From positions 876,755 through 940,754 of the forward strand of contig NW_020170409.1 of assembly GCF_000524195.1 (NCBI RefSeq): a DNA stretch of 64,000 nt. Direction: 5' to 3'. The first letter of the stretch is position 1. Each line of letters starts with the position of its first letter. The stretch is from Echinococcus granulosus. Taxonomy: Eukaryota > Platyhelminthes > Cestoda > Cyclophyllidea > Taeniidae. Both the position numbers and the translations under genes were made by a program. Below, one piece after another: positions 46,211 through 58,300 of the stretch. Under the pieces are notes generated by a model, which worked only from the letters and a program-made list of their open reading frames with translations, was not told the DNA's origin and ran no database searches.

Positions 46211-47900
46211 TGTGGTACCGACCAATATAATAAGGTCAAATCAGTTCCTTTAACCTATGCATTCCACATCACTTTACAGCCGTATTCAGCATTTTTGTGC
46301 GACTATTACTACTGTGTTATTGCCAGCTTTATGGTTGGGTGTACTTTTACACAGAGATTTATTAGTGAATATCACTTTGCTGTCTGGTACAGGACACAGC
46401 TAAATGACTTTGTATTATACATTTGAAATTTGTCGCATGATTCTTGTCCAGTAACAATTACCACTCTCGTGGCTCAATCGAAACACTTCCATCCTGGTTC
46501 TTGCCTCCACCTCTTCAATAGGGCAGGAGCTAGCTTGATAGAAATGGTTCATGTCACAGCTAAAGGGGTTTTCGGTCCTTAATGTAATCAGTTTATCTCA
46601 CAGCTTAGAGTATCATGCTGTTTGTTAGGCTCGTAGACATTCATTCGGCTCTTTTGCTCATAGTTTAGAAGGTGTGAGCTCCCCAAGTTGGTTGCCTTCG
46701 GTTTTTTTAGCTGCCTTCTGGTAACAGCGAAGTGACACATGAGCAGCGAGACTGAAATTGGTTAACCCCATCGAATTTTTCGTAAGGGTAATGAGGGATC
46801 TCCAACTCCTAGGGTGGAGAGAGTGTCCAGAAAGTAACGCATCCGGTAATGCATTAATTCTAACAGCATATACGGTGACCTTCCAAAACCATCCCTTACC
46901 CAAGCAACGGTTAACAATAAGCTAAAAATTACTTTTAGAGGCAAGGACCTTGCCAATGGATCTTGATTTAATATATATTCACCAAGAAAAATTAGATCAC
47001 GATCAGACAAGAGGCAGTGAATGTTGGGGAATCTGAGTACGGTTTTACGCTTGCGGTCCTTCATGGGTATTCTTTTAACCAAACTACTGTAAATTAGTAG
47101 TACAAGTAATACCTCCATTAATATTAATATACGACCATTTCTAGTGCGCCTGTTTTTAATTTTACCTCAAATTTAAGCCATCGCGGGAGTCAGTTACCAA
47201 AGTAGATCCTTTTGTAGTGAAAATATGTGTCCTACTCATTCACGATGACTGCGATTTCTCAACCTTTTAATGGATCAATGCCGATTCATGCGAGGCGTAC
47301 GTTGTCGCCTTCGTGCCGGATTTTGAAATGCTGACTATGCCATGGTAGAGCTCCGGGCACATCCACTTTGCGAGCGTTCACCTTTCGGTCAGGTTCACAT
47401 TGATGGGAATCACTTGACACATATACAAACCCGCATGCTTCAACGACATTGAGGGTTTTTTTACGAAAAAATACACTCTTTACACCCCTCATCAATGGTG
47501 TATAAATTGTTTTGCCAAAATAAATATAGTTGTAAGTGGTTTAAGCAGTCAATTGGAAATATCTCTGGACATCGAACCCAGGTGCTTAGGGGAATTGTTG
47601 CTTATTTTCCTTGTTAATAGGCATAACCGCCATTATAAAGGGGCCACAACCTTCGTGTGTTGGCATACTCCAAAATTTCTCATTCAAGAGGAGGTCTGGT
47701 GCGTGACGATGCTGGAAACTGCTAGTGCTGTAAGAATACAGTGTTAACAGGGAGCCTAATTTTTCCGGTTTGTAATAAAACATCTCTGCATTCATAATCG
47801 TATCTAGTTCAGGCTTTTGGTAGATTTTAAAAAGTGGGGGTTGGTGATGGGTCCACAGAACAGTAGCGAAGCTCACAATCATCACTTTACCAGACTTCTT

Positions 47901-48050
47901 GTGAGCCTCCAGTAGACTGTCAGGGAATCGAAATTGAGTAAATGCGGGTGTTGCAACTTCCGCCTTGGTCAGGCTGACCTCCTCCACAAAGGGGATGGTC
48001 ATTGTGAAAGCGTAGTTGGAAGTGCTTACAATGGAGACACACCTCAGCAG
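47901..48050 (-). CDS. FN3-like exon (copy 2), in phase with exon 45285-45088 of copy 1
   Basis: Identical to 30292-30441. Here, unlike in copy 1, downstream FN3-like exons exist to its left across the copy junction: it ends with G in phase 1 and the exon starting at 45285 begins with two bases completing GAT (Asp). A complete gene could therefore run from copy 2 into copy 1. Confidence 0.45.
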
Positions 48051-48326
48051 CCTCCACACAGGTCGAAATGCTGAAGATGAGACAGTGAAGTCTAAAGGGT
48101 GGAGGGTGTCGATAGGATGATATAGGGGAGAGGAGTGCTAACGTGATTCAAAGGCAACGTCAAATCCTCATGACAGGCAGTAATACAAAATTGTGGGACG
48201 CTAGTGCACAAAGCTTAGCCACCCGATGGACTTGAGCGTGTGTGTGCGCGGGCAAACTAGCTCATCGGGAAATGACAATGGCGTTGGGATAAGATGAGCG
48301 AGCTAGAGTGCACAAAGAACACTCAC

Positions 48327-48525
48327 AATGGCCACGGAGATACATCGCGAATCCTCTCTTGGAAAACGTTTACTCATGTGCACTGCTCCAGTTGCCATCG
48401 TGAAAGCCAAGCCATGAATTTTCGACACTATCGCAAGCCACCAGCTAATCTGGTTACCTACCTGCCCTCCTAAGGGTAAAATGAGCCGTCCAATGGCACC
48501 TTTAGAGGGTGCGAAGTACTGATTC
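48327..48525 (-). CDS. candidate exon upstream of FN3-like gene (copy 2)
   Basis: Identical to 30718-30916; same acceptor, donor and uncertain internal 30-base intron. Confidence 0.35.
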
Positions 48526-49336
48526 CTGTTCAATTTTGGTTAGTCTCAATAGGCTGGTTCTCCGTAGGGCATAGAAAAATTCCATGAAGTCCACTACAAC
48601 AGCAAATGTGTGTAGTGGGTGGAGAATGCGTTGGCATTTATCCAAGTCAAAAATGCACAGTGAATGCCAAACTGAGCCATGGATTTCATACACTGTTGTC
48701 GTTCGAATGCAGCTAGCAGTCATCAGCATTCCCAAAACAGTAATGTTCTTACATGGCGTAATTCCCGTATACATTAAAAGGCTATCGCTTTCGATGTTAC
48801 TTTACTAAAAGCGTAAAGAAAAGTTCCTGGTGTTGTGTAATATAGTATGCATGAGCAGACGCCCTCACCAGCACGCACAATTATGCTGTATCCCAAAGCC
48901 TCGCTGTTGGTATTTATCCTTGGTTAATCCCAGTTCGTGGCAATTAATCTGTTCCTCCATTCGTACCAAGATACAGCTTCACTGCATGACCGCATAGCCA
49001 AGAATACGATTTCAGCAAACAGGGTTCTATGATGGTGCTGACTGAATAGCCGGGGGGGTAATTTAAGTTATTCAAATTCCGAGAAAAGAAAGTGAATAAT
49101 ATTTTAATCCAACCCCAGCATATATTTTCACTCGAAAAGCAGTACCCTAGGTACGGAGACGAGGTGAAGAAAAGGTGTGCACAAAAGAAAAAAATTAACA
49201 ACAGCGGCAAAGAACTACCACACGATTCACATACGTGAGGTGTGGGAGTGGGAGGCGTGGGGGGAAAGTGCCTTCCTTTCTCTTTTTACATAAACAAAAA
49301 ATAGACAATCGTGAGGAAGTTTGGGCACCACTCTGA

Positions 49337-52300
49337 TCAGACGAAATGGAACGCTGCAAAAATGAGCAGAAGGAGGACGAAAGCAACTGTCTGGTGAGGG
49401 TGGGGTAAAAGTGATCCGTTCTTTTCGACGCTTCTGTGTTGCGAAGAGCTTCCTTGAGCACTGTAGACATCGAAAGCGTCTGAAGGAAGTAGGAAAGTAA
49501 GCAGTGAGCTACTTTAGTGAAGTTTGGGCAGAATGTCAAGTCAAGCTAGAAATTGTAATGCTACATGCATAAAATTGCCGCTATTATGCCATCGCCAGTC
49601 ATTCAGTTCCGCAGTCCATTGAACAGCTATATACCTCATGAAAGGCTAGAATCTGGATGCCTGATCAACGAGTAATCTGTGGCAAAATTGAACGTGAGAG
49701 GTATCATTCTGTGGGAGCGTTGCATTCAACAGTCATCGTTTCCCAAGGTGAATGTTTGCATTGCCGAATGGTGAGCCCATATTGAGTGTGACGCTTTCAA
49801 TTGGCATCCCAGCATTGATGACGAAGTGAAATGAATTCTCCCCGAATGTTTTGGCCGAACTAAGATATTCTTCTAATGTGCGGGCCTTTCAGGTTAAATA
49901 CTGATTAAACTCTATGATGGGTGTATAAATTCAGTAGCAGGTGGTTATGGGGAAGGTAAATGCAGTTTACGATGGTTAAAGTCCTTTCCATTCCGGTCTT
50001 TGTTAGTGACCCATTTAACGTGAACGTATAATTTTTATTAGTTTTCTTGCAGGGATGATTCTAGGCCCCCAAAACTGTAAACTATAAATACCAGGTCGGG
50101 GATTAATCCCAGTGAGACATTTACTAAGGCAATAATTGTTGCATAAAAAGCCACTATCTTACCACGAATCGCATCCAGCGGAATCATCTCCTCAGCAGTA
50201 GGGGAGGATAACTGTCGTCCAATAGGGTGTAGTCCGAATTCCGGTAGCATGGCGACAGCGGAGGCGAAGAAGGGCAGAGGTGCGTTTAGTCTTCGGTACT
50301 GGCAAACTAGTTGTCCCACGGCTCCTTGACACACTGGATCCTCCATAAACTTCTCCATTATGTCGATTTCTATCTCATCCGGTGAGTACAGCTCTTGTCT
50401 TGTCGACTGCGGATTTTCCCTCTCGACACCGGGCCAGTTGGCAACGACTTTGGTGAGATTGGGTCGGAAGCAGCTCATTATATGCGATATTCGCTGGATG
50501 TTTTAAAATACAAATTGATTAGACGGTAAGAGTGGATGCCCTTGGAACGCTACGTTAAGTAATGACTTATTTATTATCATGGTCGAGGTGACAAGTTGTT
50601 CTAGTACTTAGCTGATATTTACAATGTCGAAGTGTAGGTAAATTATGTCTTACATTTGCTAATTTAGCTCTTGTGTGATTGAAAGAGGACTAAGTAATAA
50701 TGATGTTAGCTACATTTTTTAGTTCAACCTAAAGAAAACAACTGATTAGCTCGTGTTATGAACTCCCAATGAGTGTAGGAGCGCGGACGCCGACAAGTAG
50801 TAAATCAAAGGCGCTAAGGCTACATAAAAGACATCGTTAACGCTGAGCACACTCCCAGTGTGTTCGCGCGCTCCTGCCATGATAAAGTGGTGGTGTGCGC
50901 AGGTAGTCGCCGTCTATGCGTATCCACATTTACTTTTGTGAATGGCTCTGACCTTAAAATTCATGAAAGTACTTTGTATGCATCCACGTTGTGCTGACCA
51001 ATCAGAAGGGCACAACGAGAACACAAATTGGCCAGCGTTTTTTGGGGGTATGAGAATCAAGCCCATAAAAATGGAATTCAACTTTTACACAGTAGCTTCA
51101 AGAGCATCAAAATTGGAATGTTTTCTATAGTCGCATACCTGCCCAGCAGCTCACGACACTTAGGAATGAAAGTGCCATTAAAAGAATGACATGTTAATGC
51201 AAAAGTGGCACAATAATTGTCTCAAATACTGAAGACAGATAAATACTTAAAATCTCATGTCACCTCGTAGGTTCGTCACACTTTGCGCAAAATGTGTAAA
51301 AGATTATTTTTCCACACAGTGGTGTATTTATAATGGCAATATTTTGCGTTAAATGAAGTATCAAACCGAAGTGAAATGATATGACTACCTCGTTGTCTGC
51401 AAGCGTAAATAGGCCTCGAGCTCTATCATCAAAGACATAGGCAGACTCCTTGGTGAACGCCTTGAAGGCCCATTCCAGGCGTTCATCAGGAAGTGAGGGG
51501 TAGCCCGTGCAGCGTAGACTTAATCCTCCACCGTCATTAAGTCTACTTGGGTTTGAGATCGCCACGGCTAAAATTATACGAATCATCCCAGAAAGTTGGA
51601 TTGTGACAGTCATGCAAAGTTCCGATGGGGAGCATATTTTACAGCTCAATAAATCAGTCCAACCGGTGCTAGTAGCGCTCGACTATTTTCTAATTTGCCA
51701 AATTAACTTTGTCGCGTTTTCATATAAGTATTGATGCTGATAGTAAAGCACTCACCACTGCGGTAGCTAATTTCGGTAGAAGTATGCTGAAGGGCGTGCT
51801 GCAGTAGAGTCTTTTGGGGTAGATACTCCTCGTTGGACAGATGAGAGAATTTCTCGGGGAACTCGACGCACGTATAGCGTCCCTGTGCGGTGGGCGTTAG
51901 GCGGACACGGAGAATCACCTCGTTTGAGACGTTCGTCTCCTCAATCACCTCTTGCAGCCCGTCCGCTGATGTGGTTACCGCCTTCAACACTGCCTCCGAC
52001 GACTCCGCCGGTAAGTAGCGGTACCACCGCAATCGCTTCGGGCCCATTCCCGCGGTTAGCGAGGCACAAGTTAGGGTAGTGATCTCACCGAAACGCAGTG
52101 TGTCTGCTGATATTACTGGTCGCCTTACAGTTAGCGCTGTAGCCGGAAAGGAGAGGGGAACCATGCTGCTTCACTAGTCTCTCTGAGGTAATACTACGAT
52201 AAAATGCGCCTAATAAGTTGTAGTGCATGAGCAAGGCCTATTTCTTTCACTTGTTATCATTACGATACACTTCTTATCATAAAATATTTTCAATCCACTT

Positions 52301-54580
52301 TTTGCTTATAAACCAATTAAAGTGGTAGCCACCGAGTGATAAAATTTGGTCTACTAGATTGGCAAGTTTCATGGAATCGTATCAAATGAACACCAACTTG
52401 TGAGACTGTACTTTAACGAAATTAACAATCCCCACTAGAATACAACCCACTGTAATTCAGAATACATCACCTAGAACAATTATATGTAACGTATTCTACC
52501 AGGAATCAGATTAACCGATTTATAAACGGTCCTGTTGCATCAGAACAGTAGAGAAGCAATGCTTACTCTCCTTAAAGAGATTCCCTAAATGTCGCTTACG
52601 AGCGTACTTAGAGGACCGAAAAGGGGTGGAAAAGGAGGCGAACGCTTGGGGAAGAAATGACCAAATTTCATTTAAAAAAATTGTTTGTCATCATTTTCAA
52701 AAGATCAAATCACTAAGAGTGCTCTTTATACAAGGCAATTACTTAAAGCAGAGCAGCACATTGCGAGCAGATTAGGTCCGCATCTTTTGAAAAGCAAAAT
52801 GTGCTACTTCAAGCGAATTTAGGTTGAGAGATGGTTACTCATATTCTAACATCATTTTAATTCGTCTATCAAACTACGAGAAGACGAGAGAACGGCAACT
52901 AGGGGAAGGACTATGCAATGATAGGTTCTTAAAGGAAAGCACTTCGCTTTGCCCGAATGGCAGTCTGTTTAATTTTTTATTATGCAGATCAAAGTGTTTG
53001 TGCCCAGAGAAACATCTTTATTAAAAAGCAAAGATAAATTTGATTCTACCAGCGAAGAGCAACGAAAACATTTGCACAGGTGAAAACACATCAATATCTA
53101 CATTCAGGACAAGTGGACACAGCGAGGTGGCCATTTACGACTTACCTTCCTTAAGACGCAGAGTGAACGTCTCAGGCGCACGCTTTTCTCCCTCATTTGG
53201 CTGGAACCAGCACTGGTAGTCTCCGACATTCTCTGTATTCACCTCGGGTAGCAGGAGACTCAGGCTTTGCACCCAGCGCGTTTCTTTGGACGCCGCAGTG
53301 TGGTGAGTCTGTAAGACCACCTCGCCGTGGGGTCTGCGCCACTGAAGGTTGCCTTCGCGCTTCGTGGAACAGGTAACTGACACCGCCATGCCGGGGTTCG
53401 CCTCCAGCTCGTAGCGGTCAAGCTTGAGGTCTGTTAGGAGAAAAAAAGTGCCTTTGGCTTTGGGTTTGGCTCCGTCTTTAAAGCTGAACATCAGCTTTCT
53501 TAGCGGAGAGATATGCTGAAGTTGAGAGTTGAATATCCGAAAAAAGTAAGTATGAGTGCTAGTACTACCGTTTATCTTATGGAAGACCAGCCAAAATAGT
53601 CGAAAAAGCTTATGATTGTCAAAACCCTTAAATTTGTAGTACAGAAAACAGTAATTACACGATGTTGTCTATTTAACCACCACTGACACGGTAGAAACTG
53701 GGCAAAAACCTGAAAATGGTAAATTATTTTTTCTGCAAAATATCACTAAATACCTGAGCCATTAGCATGTACGAATTTTCTGTTTGTGTTTCGAGAATTT
53801 CTGTTGACCGGTGTAGGGATCACAGATTCACCTCTCTACATTAACACATGGACTGTCTGATTAAGCAGCATTTTCATCGTTGAAATAAACATAAAATTTT
53901 CTTCCACACAGTGAAATAAAACACCATATACAATGCATGATGTGTAGAGACAAGAGCACATCCCCACCGTTTACAATGAGCCGAAATTCGGCGCAGTGGG
54001 GTGGTTTGCCATAAAAGTGTTCAACGGGAGGCTCAGGAGAGCAGCAGTAGACGCCAGCGTGGATATCGTCAACGCGGGGGATACTGAGGGAGGCGGTGAG
54101 GAAGCCATTAGCGTCGGGGAAAGCTGCGGTGCGTGAGAAGGCGCCCTCTGGCATTAGTTCACCGTCTGCTCGTAGCCATCGCACCTCTTTCTGAAATTTC
54201 GGATCGGTGCCCACTGCCGCCGAGCAGTTGAATAACAGACTTGTTCCAACATCCTTTACAACGTGCTTCTCCGGCACTAGGATCTCTGATGAGAGAGGAA
54301 ATGCCTCCAATTCAGGTGAGATTTCCACCCTTTACAGTACACTACTGATGTACTACTGAGAAAATCACCACATTGAAGCAGAGCTAAACACTTTAGCTGT
54401 TACTCGTGCTACATTTCCCTCAGCTCCTCTGTTCACTCCAATGGATCTATTTCTAGGCGTATTACCTCCGAGAGTACACTGTAAGAAGGTCAGTTTCGTT
54501 GAATCTGTAGAGATGCCTAACAGGAGGAGGAACAAAACAGCCTCAAATCTTGGCCTTGAGTCCAACCTCATGTTCTGCAT
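49337..54580 (-). CDS. secreted four-Ig-domain protein with GPI-type signal (copy 2)
   Basis: Second copy of the seven-exon gene at 31728-36971. Exons are 54580-54466, 54285-53968, 53430-53146, 52136-51756, 51567-51389, 50493-50163 and 49479-49337. The encoded protein is the same 583 residues with signal peptide, four Ig folds and hydrophobic C-terminal tail. No substitution was seen between the copies, including in introns. Confidence 0.76.
49593..50009 (+). repeat. repeat R1, copy A duplicate
   Basis: Same element as 31984-32400, carried along by the 17.6-kb duplication. Confidence 0.82.
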
Positions 54581-55356
54581 AACGGACGAAAGTCGAACGA
54601 GACTGCATTTAAAATAATATAAATCACTCACAAAAAGTGCCCAAAAAATTTGAACTGGGACCTCACATCGTAAGCATAACCTGAATTCTCGAAACCTCTC
54701 TGATCACATCCAGGACTGGGGTCAGACAGCATTGGAATGATCACGAAGAGGCAAGAACAAATGACTTCGGCATGCAACTCTTTAAAGATAATTTTTGGTG
54801 TTTCGCTTTTACTCTCAAATAACTAGGCGAGTAAAAGTGACTGGTGAACAAAGTGTGCTCCTTGAAGAATATCCTCCCATCTTAACGCTAAATAGGTGGT
54901 TTAGTTGCCTGCGCCAAATGGCTCCCTCAATATCACCTACAATAATTTTATAAAACTTAATTTCAGAACTAAACACCTTTTATCGCCTAAAGATGTAACT
55001 CAAGTACTGCAGCATGCCGGTGAAGAAGAATTCGCACCTGGTATGCAAGTTATTTCACGACAATCGAACGACTAAGACGGAAACTCAAAGTATCAAAAGT
55101 ATTCGGTGGAGAAGTTCAAGGCGGGCTATAAACATAGGCTGCTCGAATTTATAAAAAAGCCTCTCCATGAAATACGAAGGACTAACGAACTTCCACAAAT
55201 CGAATGACCCACCATCAGGAGTAGTGAATGCCGTTTCTGCTGACTCCAAATCGGAAAGAGGTCCAGGATACTTGAGGAAACCCTAACAGATGACTCAAAA
55301 GCATTACTTCAACTGTTGTAATGCAAAAAAAAAATAATTAAGACTGTTAGTTTTAC

Positions 55357-58300
55357 CTTTATTCTATATTCACGTCCAGGTTGCAAGTTACTAACTTTGT
55401 AGGTGCCGCCTATTCCATAGTTGTTTGGAAAGAGCTTTTTATATTCAACTCCTTCCAAAGGCATTTCTACCTTCCCTTGAGCTAGTATGGCATATGCCGT
55501 CAGTTGAAAGGTTGCATCCATCTCCTCAGCCTTCGCATTTTCACAGGGGACCTTTCTGAAGGGTTGAAGGTTGACAGCTTGGGCCCTGGGGACGGAGCTC
55601 TTGGTAGCCATGGTAATTGTCGAATGTCCTTACAGTAGCACAAATTAATACGAATTGTTTACTCAAAATACATCAGTAAAATAGGGAAAGTAAAGGCGAC
55701 GTCAACCGGTGGCATTACCTTGAACGCCGTAGGTGAACATCAGTTGGGAGGGGGTACCGAGCACCGGCTGATTATCATCGAAAGAGAAATACTGGGGGAT
55801 GATTGTTATTGTGTAATTCGCCAAGATGTCTCGCTTGTTGAGGAGCTGTTCCACACCCCATAGATGAGTAGTGCAACCTCCCGTCTTTGTGCCTGTATTG
55901 GCAGTAAAAGTGTGGTTACCCCTCCAAGATTTGGCAACTGCTACTGTGAATAAGTATCGAACCAGTCAACTTAACGGGACACCATAGTAATACAAGTATG
56001 CTGATTTACAAATGTCGTAAAATGGGCTATTTTGCCAAACCACGAATGGTACAATTTCTCTACTTGCAGTTGAGGGCAGCCAGGTAGTTTAGCGTAAGAT
56101 TCTCCATCGTTCCACAACCGATATCTTTGAAGGAGACCAACACCACATACTCCTTGACAGCCGGCCTCAACTCGGCAGAGACAAAGTCCCAAGACAAAAT
56201 GCCAGTGGTATTGTCGAATTCAATGATAATTTTTTCAAGATCTGTAGGGAAAAACGAGGTGAAAAAACGTTAAGATTACGTTACCGTGGGCAAAAGGGAA
56301 CAGTTGACTTATCATTCTCAGCCGCCTTTTTGATTACGAAACAAATGGTAGGCAGAAAAATTAAACATTATTAGTGCCTTATGATTTGTTGAACTAGGTC
56401 TTATCCGTTACACATTTTTTAGGTAGATTGGAAAAATCTCGACCTATTTAGCGGTCACAAAGAATAAACTTTCATAGCTCCATTTAAACTGCTATTTCAT
56501 AGTATAGAAGTCTTGCTACCGGGACATTATTAGTGGAGACAGTTCTGAACGCAATTTAAGGTGTATTTTAACACAGAGGAGCCTGAAAAACCAGAAGGAA
56601 AACTTACCTTTTAAAGGATGAATTAGGTGCGCAAAACTGGATGCATGCTCTTGCAGGCTCCAATAACACAAATGGGTGTGGTTATCTCCTATATTTGTCT
56701 ATGCTTGTATAAGGTGTGGCAAATACTCAGAAACAAAATAATAATTAAATATGGAAGTCTTAAACCTTAATTACCACTTTTACCTCAGTTCACCCCGAAG
56801 TAGAGGCTTCAAGAATGTTTTGTGCTGAAGGATATGCCATTCCTTCATAAATATCAACAGAGTTACCGCTTTTAAAAGGAGGAAAGATGGAACGTCCTAT
56901 TTCAGCTAGGCATGCTTCCTCCGGCGCAAAAATGAAAAGAATCGTAAGGGAATTTTAGAAATTACTGGGACACTGAATCTCGGGTATCAAGAATGCCTCT
57001 TAAATCGTTTGGCCACCATTCTAAGGATAATGGAACCAAACCAAAGGTGACCATCACTAACACCCAATACACTACAAATTCAGAACCTTATTTTCAATCA
57101 TGTGGTTAAAAGACCCCTCAAGTACTGCAGACATTAAAGTTGCAAATCAAATTTAGACCGGCATCAAGGAGACATACAGTAATAAAAAAAAACAGAAATT
57201 GAGAATTGGTGACAGTATACGCACTTCAATAAAAATCATGCAAGCAGACATTTCAAATCCAGGTAATAGTTAATTTAGTTATAATACTCCCTGACTTCAA
57301 GTGTAAAAGGCCACCTTTGGATATTTGAGTAAAATATGGTACTTTTTCCCACAAGTATGCCACTACAGGTTATGCGTCAGCTGCTCTCAGCGGAAACGAA
57401 CGACAAAGGCGAAAAAATTGCAATTATGACTGATATCAGACCAGTGGGAATCATTTTTAAAACAAATTACTTTAACAGACGTCTTTACGGTGGGTTGGCT
57501 TACAGAATGAGGAGCGGCGACATAATTAAGCCTGTACTTATTTGATACAGTGGCAAAAAACTAACGCCATGTGCACATGCACTCCTGAATAGCAAAACGT
57601 GTATTCCCCCACTGGTGCTAAAAGAGTGGGCAGTAGAGTGAAGGTACTCGCTGTGGCGAACAGCAAGCAGTATCGTAAATACAATCACGTCTTCTAAATA
57701 GCTGATAACCGTCCACATTTAACATTCTTAGCATTCCATGTTTGAAGAAGAAGTAGTGCGCCAAAATGACTGAAGTGCCCGAGCGCAAACGTGGATTCTT
57801 GATTACACCCTATCCAAATTGTTTATAATGGGCAATGACTTTCAGTTTGGAGGTGTGCGCCAAACAAGTCAGGCGAAAGGGTAGCACGTGACCGGTACAA
57901 ACACGTCTAGACAGTAGACATTAATTTAGTTTGTCTATTATGGTAGCTGTGCGTGACGGCTACAACTATGCCGTCTAACAGAGAAAGTGACATTAGACTC
58001 GGAGCCTAAAAATAGAAGAACCGATGATGTTTAGTACAAGAGTAGTGTGAGCTATTAAACTCACAGATAGAAATGCATAGGGCGAAATTTGTGGAAGTTT
58101 ACTTCGGCCAAAGGGCGGATGGTCCAAATGGAATGAATTTCAAATGAAGCTACATTGTTTAAACATTCAAAACCTTTGTAATGAAGTGTAATAACAGTTT
58201 CAAATAGAGATGTCGCCATCACCTTAGTGTCTTGATGCTCAGTGACCGACCACACATAGGGAAGTAGAAAGGTAAAATCAGGAAAAAAAAGGATAAGGCT

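Larger units (their letters stand above)
28783..46391 (+). repeat. 17,609-bp tandem duplication, copy 1
   Basis: Everything from 28783 (GGACACAGCTAAATGACT) to 46391 recurs from 46392 at a constant offset of 17,609. All long frames on both strands recur identically, as do introns and homopolymers such as a 13-base G run (46198-46210 and 63807-63819). The base before the repeat differs: T at 28782, A at 46391. The five bases GTCTG occur at the same spacing before both starts (28773-28777 and 46382-46386). The unit carries an FN3-like gene, a GPI-type Ig gene and further FN3-like exons, all on the minus strand. Confidence 0.97.
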
